Assembly (NCBI GenBank): GCA_015999765.1
Contig: JAECQR010000013.1
Coordinates: forward strand, 1-52,684
Length of the DNA stretch: 52,684 nucleotides
Direction: 5' to 3'
Source: Flavobacteriia bacterium
Lineage (GTDB): Bacteria; Bacteroidota; Bacteroidia; Flavobacteriales; Weeksellaceae
The position numbers and the translations under genes were made by a program. A model generated the notes under the pieces. The model searched no databases. It was not told where the DNA came from and saw nothing but the letters and a program-made list of their open reading frames with translations. Below, piece after piece: positions 34,401-43,367 of this stretch (its first letter is position 1; every line of letters begins with the position of its first letter).

Positions 34401-34432
34401 AAATCCGCTTTCGGTATGGAAAGCGGATTTTC
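34401..34432 (-). terminator. Terminator of sdhCAB
   Basis: AAATCCGCTTTC (34401-34412), loop GGTATG, GAAAGCGGATTT (34419-34430): a perfect 12-bp stem, with A-rich flank giving a T-run on the minus strand. Confidence 0.85.
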
Positions 34433-34448
34433 TGTATTTGTAAGGGTT

Positions 34449-35216
34449 TTATCCTCTGTCGATATTGGCAGTAATGTATTCTCTGTTCATTCTTGCAATT
34501 ACTTCAAGAGAAATTCCTTTCGGACATTCCACTTCACAGGCTCCGGTATTCGAGCAGTTTCCGAAACCTTCTTCGTCCATTGCTTTCACCAAATTCAGCA
34601 CTCTTCGTTTTGCTTCAACACGTCCCTGCGGAAGCAAAGCATACTGAGAAACCTTTGCTCCAACGAACAGCATTGCTGAACCGTTTTTACAAGTCGCTAC
34701 ACAGGCGCCGCAGCCTATACATGCAGCAGCATCCATCGCTTTGTCAGCATCTTCTTTTGGAACCGGAATCGCGTTAGCATCCAGCGTGTTTCCTGAAGTA
34801 TTCACGGAAACAAATCCTCCTGCTGCCATCACTCTGTCGAAAGCACTTCTGTCTACCACCAAATCTTTAATAACCGGAAAAGCAGCACTTCTCCAAGGTT
34901 CGATGTGGATGGTTTCGCCGTCTTTGAACATTCTCATGTGAAGCTGGCAAGTGGTAATTCCCGTATCCGGGCCGTGAGATCTGCCGTTGATGTACAGCGA
35001 GCACATTCCGCAGATTCCTTCGCGACAGTCGTGGTCGAAAGCAACTGGTTCTTTACCTTCGTTCACCAGATTTTCATTGAGCATATCCAGCATCTCCAGG
35101 AAAGAAGATTCTGTGGAAACGTCGGAAATCTTATAGGTTTCGAACTGTCCTTTTGATTTATTGTTTTTCTGTCTCCAAATTTTCAGAGTCAGGTTTAATC
35201 CTTTTTTTGCACTCAT
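34449..35216 (-). CDS. sdhB: Succinate dehydrogenase/fumarate reductase iron-sulfur subunit
   Basis: 255 residues. The [2Fe-2S] cluster binds at [15 protein letters not shown] (about 64-78), the [4Fe-4S] and [3Fe-4S] clusters at [11 protein letters not shown] and CEVECPKGI. It passes electrons from the flavin of SdhA to the quinone site of SdhC. Third gene of the sdhCAB operon, 22 nt after sdhA. The strong terminator downstream closes the unit. Confidence 0.96.
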   Translation of the reverse strand: MSAKKGLNLTLKIWRQKNNKSKGQFETYKISDVSTESSFLEMLDMLNENLVNEGKEPVAFDHDCREGICGMCSLYINGRSHGPDTGITTCQLHMRMFKDGETIHIEPWRSAAFPVIKDLVVDRSAFDRVMAAGGFVSVNTSGNTLDANAIPVPKEDADKAMDAAACIGCGACVATCKNGSAMLFVGAKVSQYALLPQGRVEAKRRVLNLVKAMDEEGFGNCSNTGACEVECPKGISLEVIARMNREYITANIDRG

Positions 35217-35238
35217 TTCTCTATAACTTTTTTGGAGA

Positions 35239-37251
35239 TTATTTATAACTTCTTGTTTTCACTTCTATGTTCTCGTAAATGAGTTCTTCTTTGTGCATTA
35301 CTTCCTGGTTGATGTCTGCTCCCTGATATTCCCATGCAGCGACATATTTGAAGTTCTGGTCATCTCTTTCTGCCTCACCTTCCGGTGTTGCGTGATCCCA
35401 ACGGAAATGTCCGCCGCAGGATTCCTCTCTCTTCAAAGCATCGAGGGCCATCAGCTGTCCTAATTCAAGGAAATCTGCAACTCTAAGTGCTTTTTCAAGC
35501 TCCATATTCATCTCTTCGTTGGTACCAGGTACTTTTACATTTTTCCAGAAATCGTTTCTTACTTCTTCGATTTCTTTGATGGCTTCCTTCAATCCTTCAG
35601 GAGTTCTTCCCATTCCCACCTTATTCCACATAATGTGTCCTAATTTCTTGTGGAAATAATCTACCGAATGTGTTCCTTTATTGTTAATGAAGAAATTAAT
35701 CTTATCCTGAACTTCTTTCTCAGCGGCATCAAAATCTCCAGTATTGGTAGGAATTGAACCTGTTCTGATATCTGCTGAAAGATAATCAGCAATCGTATAT
35801 GGAAGAACGAAATAACCATCTGCCAGACCCTGCATCAGTGCAGAAGCTCCTAATCTGTTTGCTCCGTGATCAGAGAAATTAGCTTCACCTAAAACGAAAC
35901 ATCCCGGAATTGAAGACTGCAGGTTGTAATCAACCCAAACACCACCCATGGTATAGTGAACCGCCGGGTAAATCTTCATTGGAGTTACATATGGATTCTC
36001 GCCGGTGATTTTTTCATACATCACGAAAAGGTTACCGTATTTTTCTTCGATCCACGCTTTCCCTAAATCATAAATCTGCTGATCTGTAGGATTATGAATG
36101 TTTTTTTCGAGAGCTGCCTCGCGGCCTTTTTTGGTAATTTCAGTAGAAAAGTCTAAGTAAACACCTTCTTTAGTATCGTTGTTTTCGATACCGTAACCGG
36201 CATCACATCTTTCTTTCGCTGCTCTTGAGGCTACGTCTCTAGGCACAAGGTTACCGAATGCCGGATATCTTCTTTCCAGATAATAATCGCGGTTTTCTTC
36301 CGGAATACTTTCTGCCTTAAGCTTTCCTTCACGAATTGCTACAGCATCTTCTATATTTTTAGGAACCCAGATTCTTCCCGAGTTTCTAAGTGATTCAGAC
36401 ATTAAAGTAAGTTTCGACTGTTGTGTCCCGTGAACCGGAATACAAGTCGGGTGAATTTGCACATAACAAGGATTTGCGAAATACGCTCCTTTTTTGTGAA
36501 TCTTCCACGCTGCTGAAACATTGGAACCCATTGCATTTGTTGAAAGGAAATATACGTTTCCGTAGCCTCCGGAAGCAATTACTACAGCATGTGCAGAATG
36601 TCTTTCGATTTCTCCGGTTACAAGATTTCTTGCGATAATCCCTCTTGCTTTTCCGTCAACAATTACGAGCTCAAGCATTTCGTGACGGTTGTACATTTTG
36701 ATTCTTCCTTTCCCAATCTGGCGGCTCATGGCAGAATAAGCTCCCAAAAGCAACTGCTGCCCGGTTTGCCCTTTTGCATAAAAAGTTCTTTTTACCTGAA
36801 CTCCCCCGAAAGAACGGTTATCGAGTTGGCCACCATATTCTCTTCCAAACGGTACTCCCTGTGCTACACACTGGTCGATAATGTTTGCAGAAACTTCTGC
36901 CAAACGGTAAACATTAGCCTCTCTTGCACGGTAATCTCCACCTTTAATGGTATCGTAAAACAGACGGTAAGTTGAATCTCCGTCGCCCTGATAGTTTTTT
37001 GCAGCATTAATACCACCCTGCGCAGCAATAGAGTGCGCTCTTCTAGGTGAATCCTGATAGCAGAATGCCTTTACATTATAGCCCTGCTCTGCAAGTGTTG
37101 CAGCGGCAGAACCACCTGCCAAACCTGTTCCCACAACGATAATATCAATTTTATCGCGGTTGTTCGGGGCAACCAGGTTCATGTGATTTTTATGATTAGT
37201 CCACTTTTCCGCTAACGGACCGTGTGGAATTTTTGAATCTAATTTGCTCAT
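35239..37251 (-). CDS. sdhA: Succinate dehydrogenase/fumarate reductase flavoprotein subunit
   Basis: 670 residues, catalytic subunit of complex [23 protein letters not shown] binds FAD. The His in [14 protein letters not shown] is the covalent FAD attachment site. [12 protein letters not shown], the HPTCIP active-site region and [41 protein letters not shown] are standard. The length and form match the B-type enzymes of Bacteroidota that pair with a single cytochrome b subunit and can run in either direction. It lies 57 nt after sdhC. Confidence 0.96.
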   Translation of the reverse strand: MSKLDSKIPHGPLAEKWTNHKNHMNLVAPNNRDKIDIIVVGTGLAGGSAAATLAEQGYNVKAFCYQDSPRRAHSIAAQGGINAAKNYQGDGDSTYRLFYDTIKGGDYRAREANVYRLAEVSANIIDQCVAQGVPFGREYGGQLDNRSFGGVQVKRTFYAKGQTGQQLLLGAYSAMSRQIGKGRIKMYNRHEMLELVIVDGKARGIIARNLVTGEIERHSAHAVVIASGGYGNVYFLSTNAMGSNVSAAWKIHKKGAYFANPCYVQIHPTCIPVHGTQQSKLTLMSESLRNSGRIWVPKNIEDAVAIREGKLKAESIPEENRDYYLERRYPAFGNLVPRDVASRAAKERCDAGYGIENNDTKEGVYLDFSTEITKKGREAALEKNIHNPTDQQIYDLGKAWIEEKYGNLFVMYEKITGENPYVTPMKIYPAVHYTMGGVWVDYNLQSSIPGCFVLGEANFSDHGANRLGASALMQGLADGYFVLPYTIADYLSADIRTGSIPTNTGDFDAAEKEVQDKINFFINNKGTHSVDYFHKKLGHIMWNKVGMGRTPEGLKEAIKEIEEVRNDFWKNVKVPGTNEEMNMELEKALRVADFLELGQLMALDALKREESCGGHFRWDHATPEGEAERDDQNFKYVAAWEYQGADINQEVMHKEELIYENIEVKTRSYK

Positions 37252-37308
37252 TTTTAAGAATTTTAAAATATAAACTTTAAGGAATTAATGATGATTAAAA
37301 CTTAAAAT

Positions 37309-37971
37309 TTACTGAGTTAAGAAATGATACACTGCAATTAATATAAATCCTGCAGGAATCAGAATGGAATACCAAGTTCCAAGAGCTTTGATTACCGGAG
37401 TATATTTAGGATGTCTTGCGCCTACAGACTGAAAAGACGACTGGAAACCATGCGCTAAGTGCAGACCTAAAAGAACGAATGCGATGATATAAAATATCAC
37501 CCGCCAGGCATCAGCAAATTTCGCGTGCAGTTCATGCCAGAATCTTTCATTGTCCGGAGTGTTTGCTTCAACATATTTGAAGTTGATCTCGTGCCACCAG
37601 AAATCATACATGTGAAGACCTAAGAAGGCCAAAACCACCAGACCAGAAATAATCATGTTGCGCGACGTCCATGTAGAATTGGCGGAGCCGTTGTTTACTG
37701 CGTACTGTACCGGTCTTGCGCTTCTGTTCTTAAGTTCCAGAACGAAGCCCATTACGAAGTGAAAAATCACCGCAAATCCAAGTACAGGCTGCATAAGAAA
37801 CTGAATCAAAGGATTGTATCCCATAAATTCGGAAGCCGAGTTAAATGCTTCTGGACTGAAAACTGAGATTAAATTCACCGAAAGGTGCATGATAAGGAAT
37901 ATGAGCAAAAACATTGCGGACAATGCCATTGCGTACTTTCTACCAATAGTAGAACTTGTTAATCCTGCCAT
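37309..37971 (-). CDS. sdhC: Succinate dehydrogenase cytochrome b subunit
   Basis: 220 residues from the ATG at 37971 (MAGLTSSTIGRKYAMALS); the TTG at 37998 lies in the promoter TAACTTTG. Five membrane spans of the B-type diheme membrane anchor, with His residues in MHLSVNLISVF, FHFVMGFVLELKNR, LHMYDFWWH and LHLAHGFQSSFQSVGARHPKY as heme ligands. One subunit replaces the SdhC/SdhD pair. First gene of sdhCAB. Confidence 0.94.
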   Translation of the reverse strand: MAGLTSSTIGRKYAMALSAMFLLIFLIMHLSVNLISVFSPEAFNSASEFMGYNPLIQFLMQPVLGFAVIFHFVMGFVLELKNRSARPVQYAVNNGSANSTWTSRNMIISGLVVLAFLGLHMYDFWWHEINFKYVEANTPDNERFWHELHAKFADAWRVIFYIIAFVLLGLHLAHGFQSSFQSVGARHPKYTPVIKALGTWYSILIPAGFILIAVYHFLTQ

Positions 37972-37995
37972 AATATTGTTTAAATTGAATTTCCA

Positions 37996-38003
37996 CAAAG
38001 TTA
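37996..38003 (-). promoter_or_regulatory. sdhCAB promoter -7 box
   Basis: CAAAGTTA on the plus strand (minus TAACTTTG); leader about 20 nt to the ATG at 37971. Confidence 0.6.
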
Positions 38004-38110
38004 AAAAAATGTTAAGGTATGCGAAGATGAGAAATGTCAGAAAATTTTAGTTTGTAATCCTTCTAAATAAGACTGTACCATTTAAAGGTGCTGATTAGCA
38101 ACTCCAAAAT

Positions 38111-39880
38111 CTATTTCAAATGATAATCTTTACCATTGATGACAATCTTCTCGATCTCATCAGCAAGGATAATAATCTCAAACTTCTTAGTCCTGCGTGA
38201 AGTAAGATACGGCTCAATGACGAATTTTTCAAGTCTGGAATAATTGGGATTTTCTTTCATGATAAACTGTACCTTACCTTTCTTTTTCACTGAAATTATC
38301 TTTTCCTTATAATAAGGATGCTCCAGAACTTCATTCGTGTGTAGTGCTTTGTAGTTTATTAAAAACCTCAGCACGATAAATGTAAGCAGAAAATAAGAAA
38401 TACGAAGGACATTTTTCAATGTAAAATTTTTTATTGCGAATCTTAAAAACCAGACCACTAAAAAGGCCACAAAAACTTCAGGCAGTGTCATCGGAATCAT
38501 TTTATAAAATGCAAAATCAATATCAGCGAAAAAATGAATAGTTTTTAAAGTGCCTGTAACCGCAGCATCATAAATTTGATCCAGCCATTCAATGTGCAAA
38601 GAAAATTCGATCAAGACAGTCATTAACAGCGAAAACACAATCATAATTTCAGAAAACGGAATCACAATAAGATTGGCTATAATTGAGATTGCCGAATATT
38701 GATGAAAATAATAGATCACCAGCGGAAGCGTCGCAATCTGTGCCGCAAAACTTATCGACACTACGTTCACCATAAAATTCTGGAAGTTGTTTTTAGGTTT
38801 CGGCAAGTACTTGAGGATTGGTTGGTTTAACCAGAATATTCCGAAAACCGCTGCAAAACTCAATTGAAAACCCACATCAAAGAACTGATTCGTATCTACA
38901 ATTAATATAGAAAAAGCCGCAACCGCCATCGCGTGCAGCAAATCGGGTTTGCGCTGCAGCACAACCGAAATATAATAAGCTGAGATCATAATACAGCTGC
39001 GTACCACAGAGCTCCCGTAATCGATAAATACAGCAAATGCCCAGATGAGAACAAGCGAAATAATAATCTTGTGATTTCTGTATCCTGGAGGGAATAAAGG
39101 CTTCAAAACCCAAAGAATCAGCCAAAAGATAATTGCCATATGCGATCCGGAAATCGCCAGGACGTGCATCAAACCCGATTTTGTAAAATCCTTAACCGTT
39201 TCGGCATCCATTTCAGTACGGTCTGCGAGGATGATGCCTTTCGTAAATTCCCGGGCGCGCTTGCTGAAATTGGCGCGGTCTATTTTACCCAGACTTTCAA
39301 GTCTTTTCTGCCTGATTTTCTCAGAAAAACTTAAATCATCTCTTAAACCACTCCGGAAAGAATTTGGCAGATAGGCTTGAAAATAAATATCCTTGCGGGA
39401 CAGATATTTTGCATAATCGAACTGAAAATCGCTGTAAGGTTTCTGCAGCGGGTTAATGTAAACTTCGGCTTTGTAATAATGAAGAAAATTCAGTTCAGAT
39501 TCAGATTTCGGGACAGAAAGCACGCTTAAAAAAGGCTGCTTTCCCTTCCACCCAGTACTTTCATAGCGGCGGTTCTTTTCATTGGAATTCAGTTTTTTAG
39601 TGATTTTGAAAACAATATTCTCTTTATTCTTCAAATCCGGAAGAGAAGGTTTTTTTGAATGCAGAAAATGAGCGAAAATTCCTAAAGAAAAGAAGAGGAT
39701 AAACAACGAAAGATGCCGGAATCTGTGCAGATAGAAATTTTTAATAACATAAAAAGCAAGCAAGAGAACACTAAAACCCAGCAGCATATAAATATACCGC
39801 AGTTTCAGCGAAACAAAATCCTGCAGAAGAATTCCAAGGATAAAGCAGATGCAGAGAATAAGTAAAGGTTGTTTATGCAA
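38111..39880 (-). CDS. comEC: ComEC/Rec2-type DNA uptake channel protein
   Basis: 589 residues with many membrane spans. The N-terminal region (about 25-175) is the DUF4131/OB-like part (VFKITKKLNSNEKN, FLSVLSVPKSE). The competence core begins with GLMHVLAISGSHMAIIFWLI and contains VVRSCIMIS, FQLSFAAVFGIFWL and ANLIVIPFSE. No metallo-beta-lactamase domain follows; the last 70 residues are a short charged tail. It is predicted to pass single-stranded DNA across the inner membrane. It lies 54 nt downstream of lpxB on the same strand. Confidence 0.88.
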   Translation of the reverse strand: MHKQPLLILCICFILGILLQDFVSLKLRYIYMLLGFSVLLLAFYVIKNFYLHRFRHLSLFILFFSLGIFAHFLHSKKPSLPDLKNKENIVFKITKKLNSNEKNRRYESTGWKGKQPFLSVLSVPKSESELNFLHYYKAEVYINPLQKPYSDFQFDYAKYLSRKDIYFQAYLPNSFRSGLRDDLSFSEKIRQKRLESLGKIDRANFSKRAREFTKGIILADRTEMDAETVKDFTKSGLMHVLAISGSHMAIIFWLILWVLKPLFPPGYRNHKIIISLVLIWAFAVFIDYGSSVVRSCIMISAYYISVVLQRKPDLLHAMAVAAFSILIVDTNQFFDVGFQLSFAAVFGIFWLNQPILKYLPKPKNNFQNFMVNVVSISFAAQIATLPLVIYYFHQYSAISIIANLIVIPFSEIMIVFSLLMTVLIEFSLHIEWLDQIYDAAVTGTLKTIHFFADIDFAFYKMIPMTLPEVFVAFLVVWFLRFAIKNFTLKNVLRISYFLLTFIVLRFLINYKALHTNEVLEHPYYKEKIISVKKKGKVQFIMKENPNYSRLEKFVIEPYLTSRRTKKFEIIILADEIEKIVINGKDYHLK

Positions 39881-39892
39881 GGCGATTTTTAT

Positions 39893-39916
39893 ACGTAAAA
39901 GTATCGATCTTTACGT
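39893..39916. other. Inverted repeat between lpxB and comEC
   Basis: ACGTAAA (39893-39899) and TTTACGT (39910-39916) around a spacer containing ATCGAT. On the minus strand it contains TACTTTTA, one base off the -7 consensus, so it may overlap a comEC promoter. Confidence 0.3.
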
Positions 39917-39934
39917 TTTAAAACCACCGTAAAA

Positions 39935-41041
39935 TCACCCTTTCACAATTATATCAGCGGCATGGTCGCTGGCGCCCTTCCCGCCTAACTTTTGGCGTAG
40001 GAATTCGAAATTATCGAGCATCTTTTGTCTGGTTTCCCCTACCAAAATGGCGTTCAGTTCCTTTACCAGATTTTCGGTGTTCAGCTCATTCTGTATAAGT
40101 TCGGTCACAATTTCCTCATCCATGATTAAATTCACCAGCGAGATGTATTTAATATTCTTTACTACCCTTTTACCGATTTCGTAAGAAATCCGGCTGCTTC
40201 GGTAACAAACGACTTCGGGAATATTAAGCAAAGCGGTTTCCAATGTTGCCGTACCCGAGGTGACCAAAGCGGCTTTCGAACACCTCAGCAGATCATAGGT
40301 TTTATTCGACACAAAATGAACATTATTGTCAACATATTTCTGATAAAATTCTTTAGGCAAACTTGGCGCACCAGCGATTACAAACTGATAATTCTTAAAA
40401 AACGGCCTCACCGAAAGCATCAGTTCCAGCATTTTGGTGACTTCCTGTTGGCGGGATCCTGGCAGTAAAGCGATAATTTCCTTTCCGTTTAAGTCATGTT
40501 CGTCCTTGAATTTTTCTACATCAATTGCTGGTAAATCTGAAATCGCATCAAGCAAAGGGTGGCCTACAAAATGGGTATCAACCTGATGTTTCCTGTAAAA
40601 TTCTTTCTCGAAAGGAAGAATCACGAGCATCTCATCAACAAAATTCTTAATCTTCTCTACCCGGCCTTCCTTCCACGCCCAAAGCTGCGGAGAAATATAA
40701 TAGACTACCTTTATTCCCAAAGTTTTCGCAAACTCTGCAATTCTTAAATTAAAACCGGGATAATCTACCAAAATCAGCACATCTGGCTTGTATAGCTGGA
40801 TGTCGTTTTTGCAGAGTTTAATATTCTTTAAAATAGTTCTCAGGTTTTTAGCTACTTCCAGAAAACCCATAAAAGCAAGATCCCGATAATGTTTTACGGG
40901 TTCGGTTCCGGCAACGTTAGTCATTAAATCTCCACCCCAAAAACGGAATTCAGCCTCAGAATCTTTCTGAAGAATCGATTTCATGAGATTGGATGCGTGA
41001 AGGTCTCCGGAGGCTTCTCCGGCAATGATATAGTATTTCAC
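39935..41041 (-). CDS. lpxB: Lipid-A-disaccharide synthase
   Basis: 368 residues, GT19 glycosyltransferase that joins UDP-2,3-diacylglucosamine and lipid X to give the lipid A disaccharide at the inner membrane. Recognised from YYIIAGEASGDLHASNLM, LIDYPGFNLRIAEFA-like VDYPGFNLRIAEFAK, YYISPQLWAWKEGRV, FVGHPLLD, LLPGSRQQEV and SGTATLETALL. Full length. Its promoter overlaps that of the divergent DUF2480 gene. It probably reads into comEC. Confidence 0.96.
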   Translation of the reverse strand: MKYYIIAGEASGDLHASNLMKSILQKDSEAEFRFWGGDLMTNVAGTEPVKHYRDLAFMGFLEVAKNLRTILKNIKLCKNDIQLYKPDVLILVDYPGFNLRIAEFAKTLGIKVVYYISPQLWAWKEGRVEKIKNFVDEMLVILPFEKEFYRKHQVDTHFVGHPLLDAISDLPAIDVEKFKDEHDLNGKEIIALLPGSRQQEVTKMLELMLSVRPFFKNYQFVIAGAPSLPKEFYQKYVDNNVHFVSNKTYDLLRCSKAALVTSGTATLETALLNIPEVVCYRSSRISYEIGKRVVKNIKYISLVNLIMDEEIVTELIQNELNTENLVKELNAILVGETRQKMLDNFEFLRQKLGGKGASDHAADIIVKG

Positions 41042-41056
41042 TTGGTTTTAAAATTG

Positions 41057-41074
41057 TAATTTTGCTCAAAGATA
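41057..41074. promoter_or_regulatory. Overlapping divergent promoters of lpxB and DUF2480 gene
   Basis: TAATTTTG (41057-41064) on the plus strand drives the DUF2480 gene. CAAAGATA (41067-41074), read TATCTTTG on the minus strand, drives lpxB. The boxes are two bases apart, and the predicted start points nearly coincide, so the two promoters should exclude each other. Confidence 0.55.
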
Positions 41075-41085
41075 AAGATAAAAAA

Positions 41086-41595
41086 ATGTCAGAAGATTTT
41101 GAAATTAAAAATAAAATATCCGAAAGTGGGCTTGTGAATTTTGACCTTTCCCAATTGGTGCCAAAAGGCAGAAGAATCGGGGTTGACCTGAAGGATTTTC
41201 TCTTTGAGGGAATGATTCTTAAAGAAAAAGATTTTCGCGAAAAAGTTACAGCCATCAATCCCCTGGATTTCACAGATGCATATGTTTACATTTATAATTC
41301 AGCTGATGCAATAGTGCCGCTCTGGGCCTATTTTTTACTTACCGCAAAAATAACTGATGAGGCTAAAAAAATTATTTTCGGAAACCGCGAAGATTTAGAA
41401 GTCCTACTCATGCACAGCGCTGTGCAGACTTATGATTTCACAGATTTAACGGACAAACGAGTTCTGGTAAAAGGCTGCTCGGACATCAATATTCCGGAAA
41501 ACGCGTACATCGAGCTTGTAGAACAGCTTAAACCAATTGTAAAATCGCTGATGTTTGGTGAAGCCTGTTCGAATGTTCCGATTTTTAAAAACTAA
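41086..41595 (+). CDS. DUF2480 family protein
   Basis: 169 residues from the ATG at 41086; the TTG at 41062 is part of the promoter. A cytoplasmic protein of the DUF2480 family, conserved in Bacteroidota: LVNFDLSQLVPKGRRIGVDLKDFLFEGMILKEKDFRE, DAIVPLWAYFLLTAKI, and GCSDINIPENAYIELVEQLKPIVKSLMFGEACSNVPI with late cysteines. No function is established. It is divergent from lpxB. Confidence 0.85.
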   Translation: MSEDFEIKNKISESGLVNFDLSQLVPKGRRIGVDLKDFLFEGMILKEKDFREKVTAINPLDFTDAYVYIYNSADAIVPLWAYFLLTAKITDEAKKIIFGNREDLEVLLMHSAVQTYDFTDLTDKRVLVKGCSDINIPENAYIELVEQLKPIVKSLMFGEACSNVPIFKN

Positions 41596-41647
41596 ATTTT
41601 AACAGTTTTTTATCATTGTTGAAAACTGATGTAGGAACAGATTTTGG

Positions 41648-41655
41648 TAACTTTG
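41648..41655 (+). promoter_or_regulatory. Promoter -7 box of DUF937 gene
   Basis: TAACTTTG matches TAnnTTTG, about 34 nt before the ATG. Confidence 0.6.
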
Positions 41656-41689
41656 AGAATCAACATTCAAAACACCAAAAATATAAATT

Positions 41690-42355
41690 ATGAATTTAAT
41701 TGATTTAATCACCGGAAATGCCGGAAATCAGGTAGCCTCGCAAGCCGAAAACAAATTCGGTATCAATAAAAATCAGATTATTGCACTTCTCGCGGTAGCT
41801 GCTCCACTGGTAATTTCTTACCTGAGAAAAAAATCACAGGAAGACCCCAATGAAGCCGAAGCTTTAAACAATGCACTCGACAAAGATCACGACGGAAGCA
41901 TTTTAGATAATCCTGCTCAGGTTGAAGCAAGACAGCAGGAAGGAGGCTCAATCCTTGACCATATTTTTGGCGGTCAGAAGTCGCAGGTTGAAAACCAGCT
42001 ATCGCAAAATACAGGAATTTCAATGGATAAAATAGGGCCGGTTCTTGCAATGCTTGCACCCCTGATTATGGGCTACATTGGTAAAGAAAAACATTCAAGC
42101 GGCGTAAATTCCGGTGGTGGACTGGGAGATTTGCTGGGAGGAATTTTGGGCGGTGCACAAAACCAGGCACAGGCTGAACCTTCAAACCCTTTGAACGATA
42201 TTTTAGGAAGCGTACTTGGAGGCGGCTCACCGCAGTCTTCAGGAAATCCACTTAATGACATTCTGGGCAGTGTTTTGGGTGGTGGTAACAGCCAGCAACA
42301 ACAGCAGGGAGGTTTGGGTGGACTTTTAGGAAGCATCTTGGGAGGCGGAAAATAG
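41690..42355 (+). CDS. DUF937 domain protein with Gly/Leu repeats
   Basis: 221 residues. The N-terminal DUF937 domain (about 1-125) has two similar halves, each with an IxALLAVAAPLVIxYLRKK-like helix followed by an acidic DNALDKDHDGSILD-type segment. The C-terminal 80 residues are low-complexity: LGDLLGGILGGAQ, two near-identical NPLNDILGSVLGGG units and LGGLLGSILGGGK with Gln/Ser linkers. There is no signal peptide. The function of the family is unknown. Ends in a terminator that overlaps the convergent bTHX gene. Confidence 0.85.
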   Translation: MNLIDLITGNAGNQVASQAENKFGINKNQIIALLAVAAPLVISYLRKKSQEDPNEAEALNNALDKDHDGSILDNPAQVEARQQEGGSILDHIFGGQKSQVENQLSQNTGISMDKIGPVLAMLAPLIMGYIGKEKHSSGVNSGGGLGDLLGGILGGAQNQAQAEPSNPLNDILGSVLGGGSPQSSGNPLNDILGSVLGGGNSQQQQQGGLGGLLGSILGGGK

Positions 42356-42376
42356 CAAGTCAACTTCACACTAAAT

Positions 42377-42407
42377 AAAAAACCGAAGATTATTCTTCGG
42401 TTTTTTT
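42377..42407. terminator. Bidirectional terminator across the bTHX stop codon
   Basis: AAAAAACCGAAGA (42377-42389), loop TTAT, TCTTCGGTTTTTT (42394-42406). The loop contains the bTHX stop codon (42390-42392), and the right arm encodes its last residues. Confidence 0.85.
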
Positions 42408-42686
42408 TGTTTTTGCTGCTTTAGGTTTTGCGTCCTTATCGGACTTCTCAGCTTTAGGTTTCGCTGCTGTTTTGGGTTTGGTTTCGGAAGGCATTTGCGC
42501 ATTTTCAGATTTATCATTCGGATAGCCCACTTCTTTTCTGACTTTCACTTTAGATGCTTTTTTATCGTCTTCATCTAAAACCTTCACCGGAATATTTTTC
42601 ACGGAGTTCGATTTTCTTGGTCTTTTCTTTCCATAACTTCCTGCAGTTACTTTTCCGCGTCTTGATTTCTGATCACCTTTTCCCAT
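42390..42686 (-). CDS. 30S ribosomal protein bTHX with Lys/Ala-rich extension
   Basis: 98 residues. The first 26 (MGKGDQKSRRGKVTAGSYGKKRPRK) are the whole of the small-subunit protein bTHX, which in Thermus is a peptide of about that length inserted in the 30S head. About 70 further residues follow, highly charged and rich in Lys, Ala and Pro (TKPKTAAKPKAEKSDKDAKPK), probably disordered. A TAACTTTG box (42719-42726) lies upstream. Whether the extension stays on the ribosome is unknown. Confidence 0.85.
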   Translation of the reverse strand: MGKGDQKSRRGKVTAGSYGKKRPRKSNSVKNIPVKVLDEDDKKASKVKVRKEVGYPNDKSENAQMPSETKPKTAAKPKAEKSDKDAKPKAAKTKKTEE

Positions 42687-42718
42687 AATTAATACTGTTT
42701 TTTTGTTATTGATTTACA

Positions 42719-42726
42719 CAAAGTTA
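42719..42726 (-). promoter_or_regulatory. bTHX promoter -7 box
   Basis: CAAAGTTA on the plus strand (minus TAACTTTG); leader about 28 nt. Confidence 0.55.
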
Positions 42727-42766
42727 AGCAAAAAACACACTCGTTTGGTTCTAAATTCATACAATT

Positions 42767-43243
42767 TTAAACTTTCTTTTTTTTGAACCTCCGCCATTCC
42801 CACGGAGCGATAGGTTCTTTCTCCTGCCAAAGTCCAACTTTCTTTTTTCTTGCCACTGTTTCCAGATCTGCATAGTTTGCATTTTTCGAATAACGTTTAT
42901 AATGCCACGCCAGCCCGTTCCGCACCAGTTCTTTGTTTAGGTTTTGGTTGTTATAAAAAATTTCACCGATCCATCTGCCGTTGCGGTCTTTCTTACCGTT
43001 GCCAATGACTACAACAGTCTTTCCAAAACAGAAATCTGAAGCGAACTTTTTTGCCCTGCTGCCAAATGGCTGATTCTTCTCCGGCGCATCAATATGCTCA
43101 AGCCTTACTACAATTTCCTTTTTTTCATGGAGAACGACAAACGTGTCACCGTCTTTCACTCCCACAACTTTCGCCGTAATTTTTTGAGAAAGAACAAATC
43201 CGTAAAAAAACACACAGAATAATAAAAACAGCAATCTCTCCAT
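42767..43243 (-). CDS. Secreted thermonuclease (staphylococcal nuclease-like)
   Basis: 158 residues from the ATG at 43243, which begins signal peptide [20 protein letters not shown]; the longer frame to 43336 runs into the aspS promoter. SNase fold: [36 protein letters not shown] gives the calcium ligand Asp31/Asp33 and catalytic Arg48 and Glu56; DRNGRWIG gives the second Arg90. It probably cleaves DNA or RNA outside the cytoplasm, in a Ca2+-dependent way. C-terminal KRFKKKK-like basic tail. Divergent from aspS. Confidence 0.9.
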   Translation of the reverse strand: MERLLFLLFCVFFYGFVLSQKITAKVVGVKDGDTFVVLHEKKEIVVRLEHIDAPEKNQPFGSRAKKFASDFCFGKTVVVIGNGKKDRNGRWIGEIFYNNQNLNKELVRNGLAWHYKRYSKNANYADLETVARKKKVGLWQEKEPIAPWEWRRFKKKKV

Positions 43244-43301
43244 ATTTTTTAGCCAAGGCGTAAATCTAAGCATATTAGGGCAGGATTCAAACCAGAGTGA
43301 A

Positions 43302-43331
43302 TTGATTTCCCGTACAAAAAACTTATCTTTG
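43302..43331 (+). promoter_or_regulatory. aspS promoter, canonical
   Basis: TTG (43302-43304), a 19-nt spacer and TATCTTTG (43324-43331): full Bacteroidota consensus. Leader about 32 nt to the ATG at 43368. Confidence 0.75.
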
Positions 43332-43367
43332 CACACGATAAAATCTCAACTTTCAAACATCAAATTT

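Noticed and set aside
41603..41628. CAGTTTT/AAAACTG stem after the DUF2480 gene as a terminator
   Set aside because: A/T-rich, with a 12-nt loop and no T-run after the stem.
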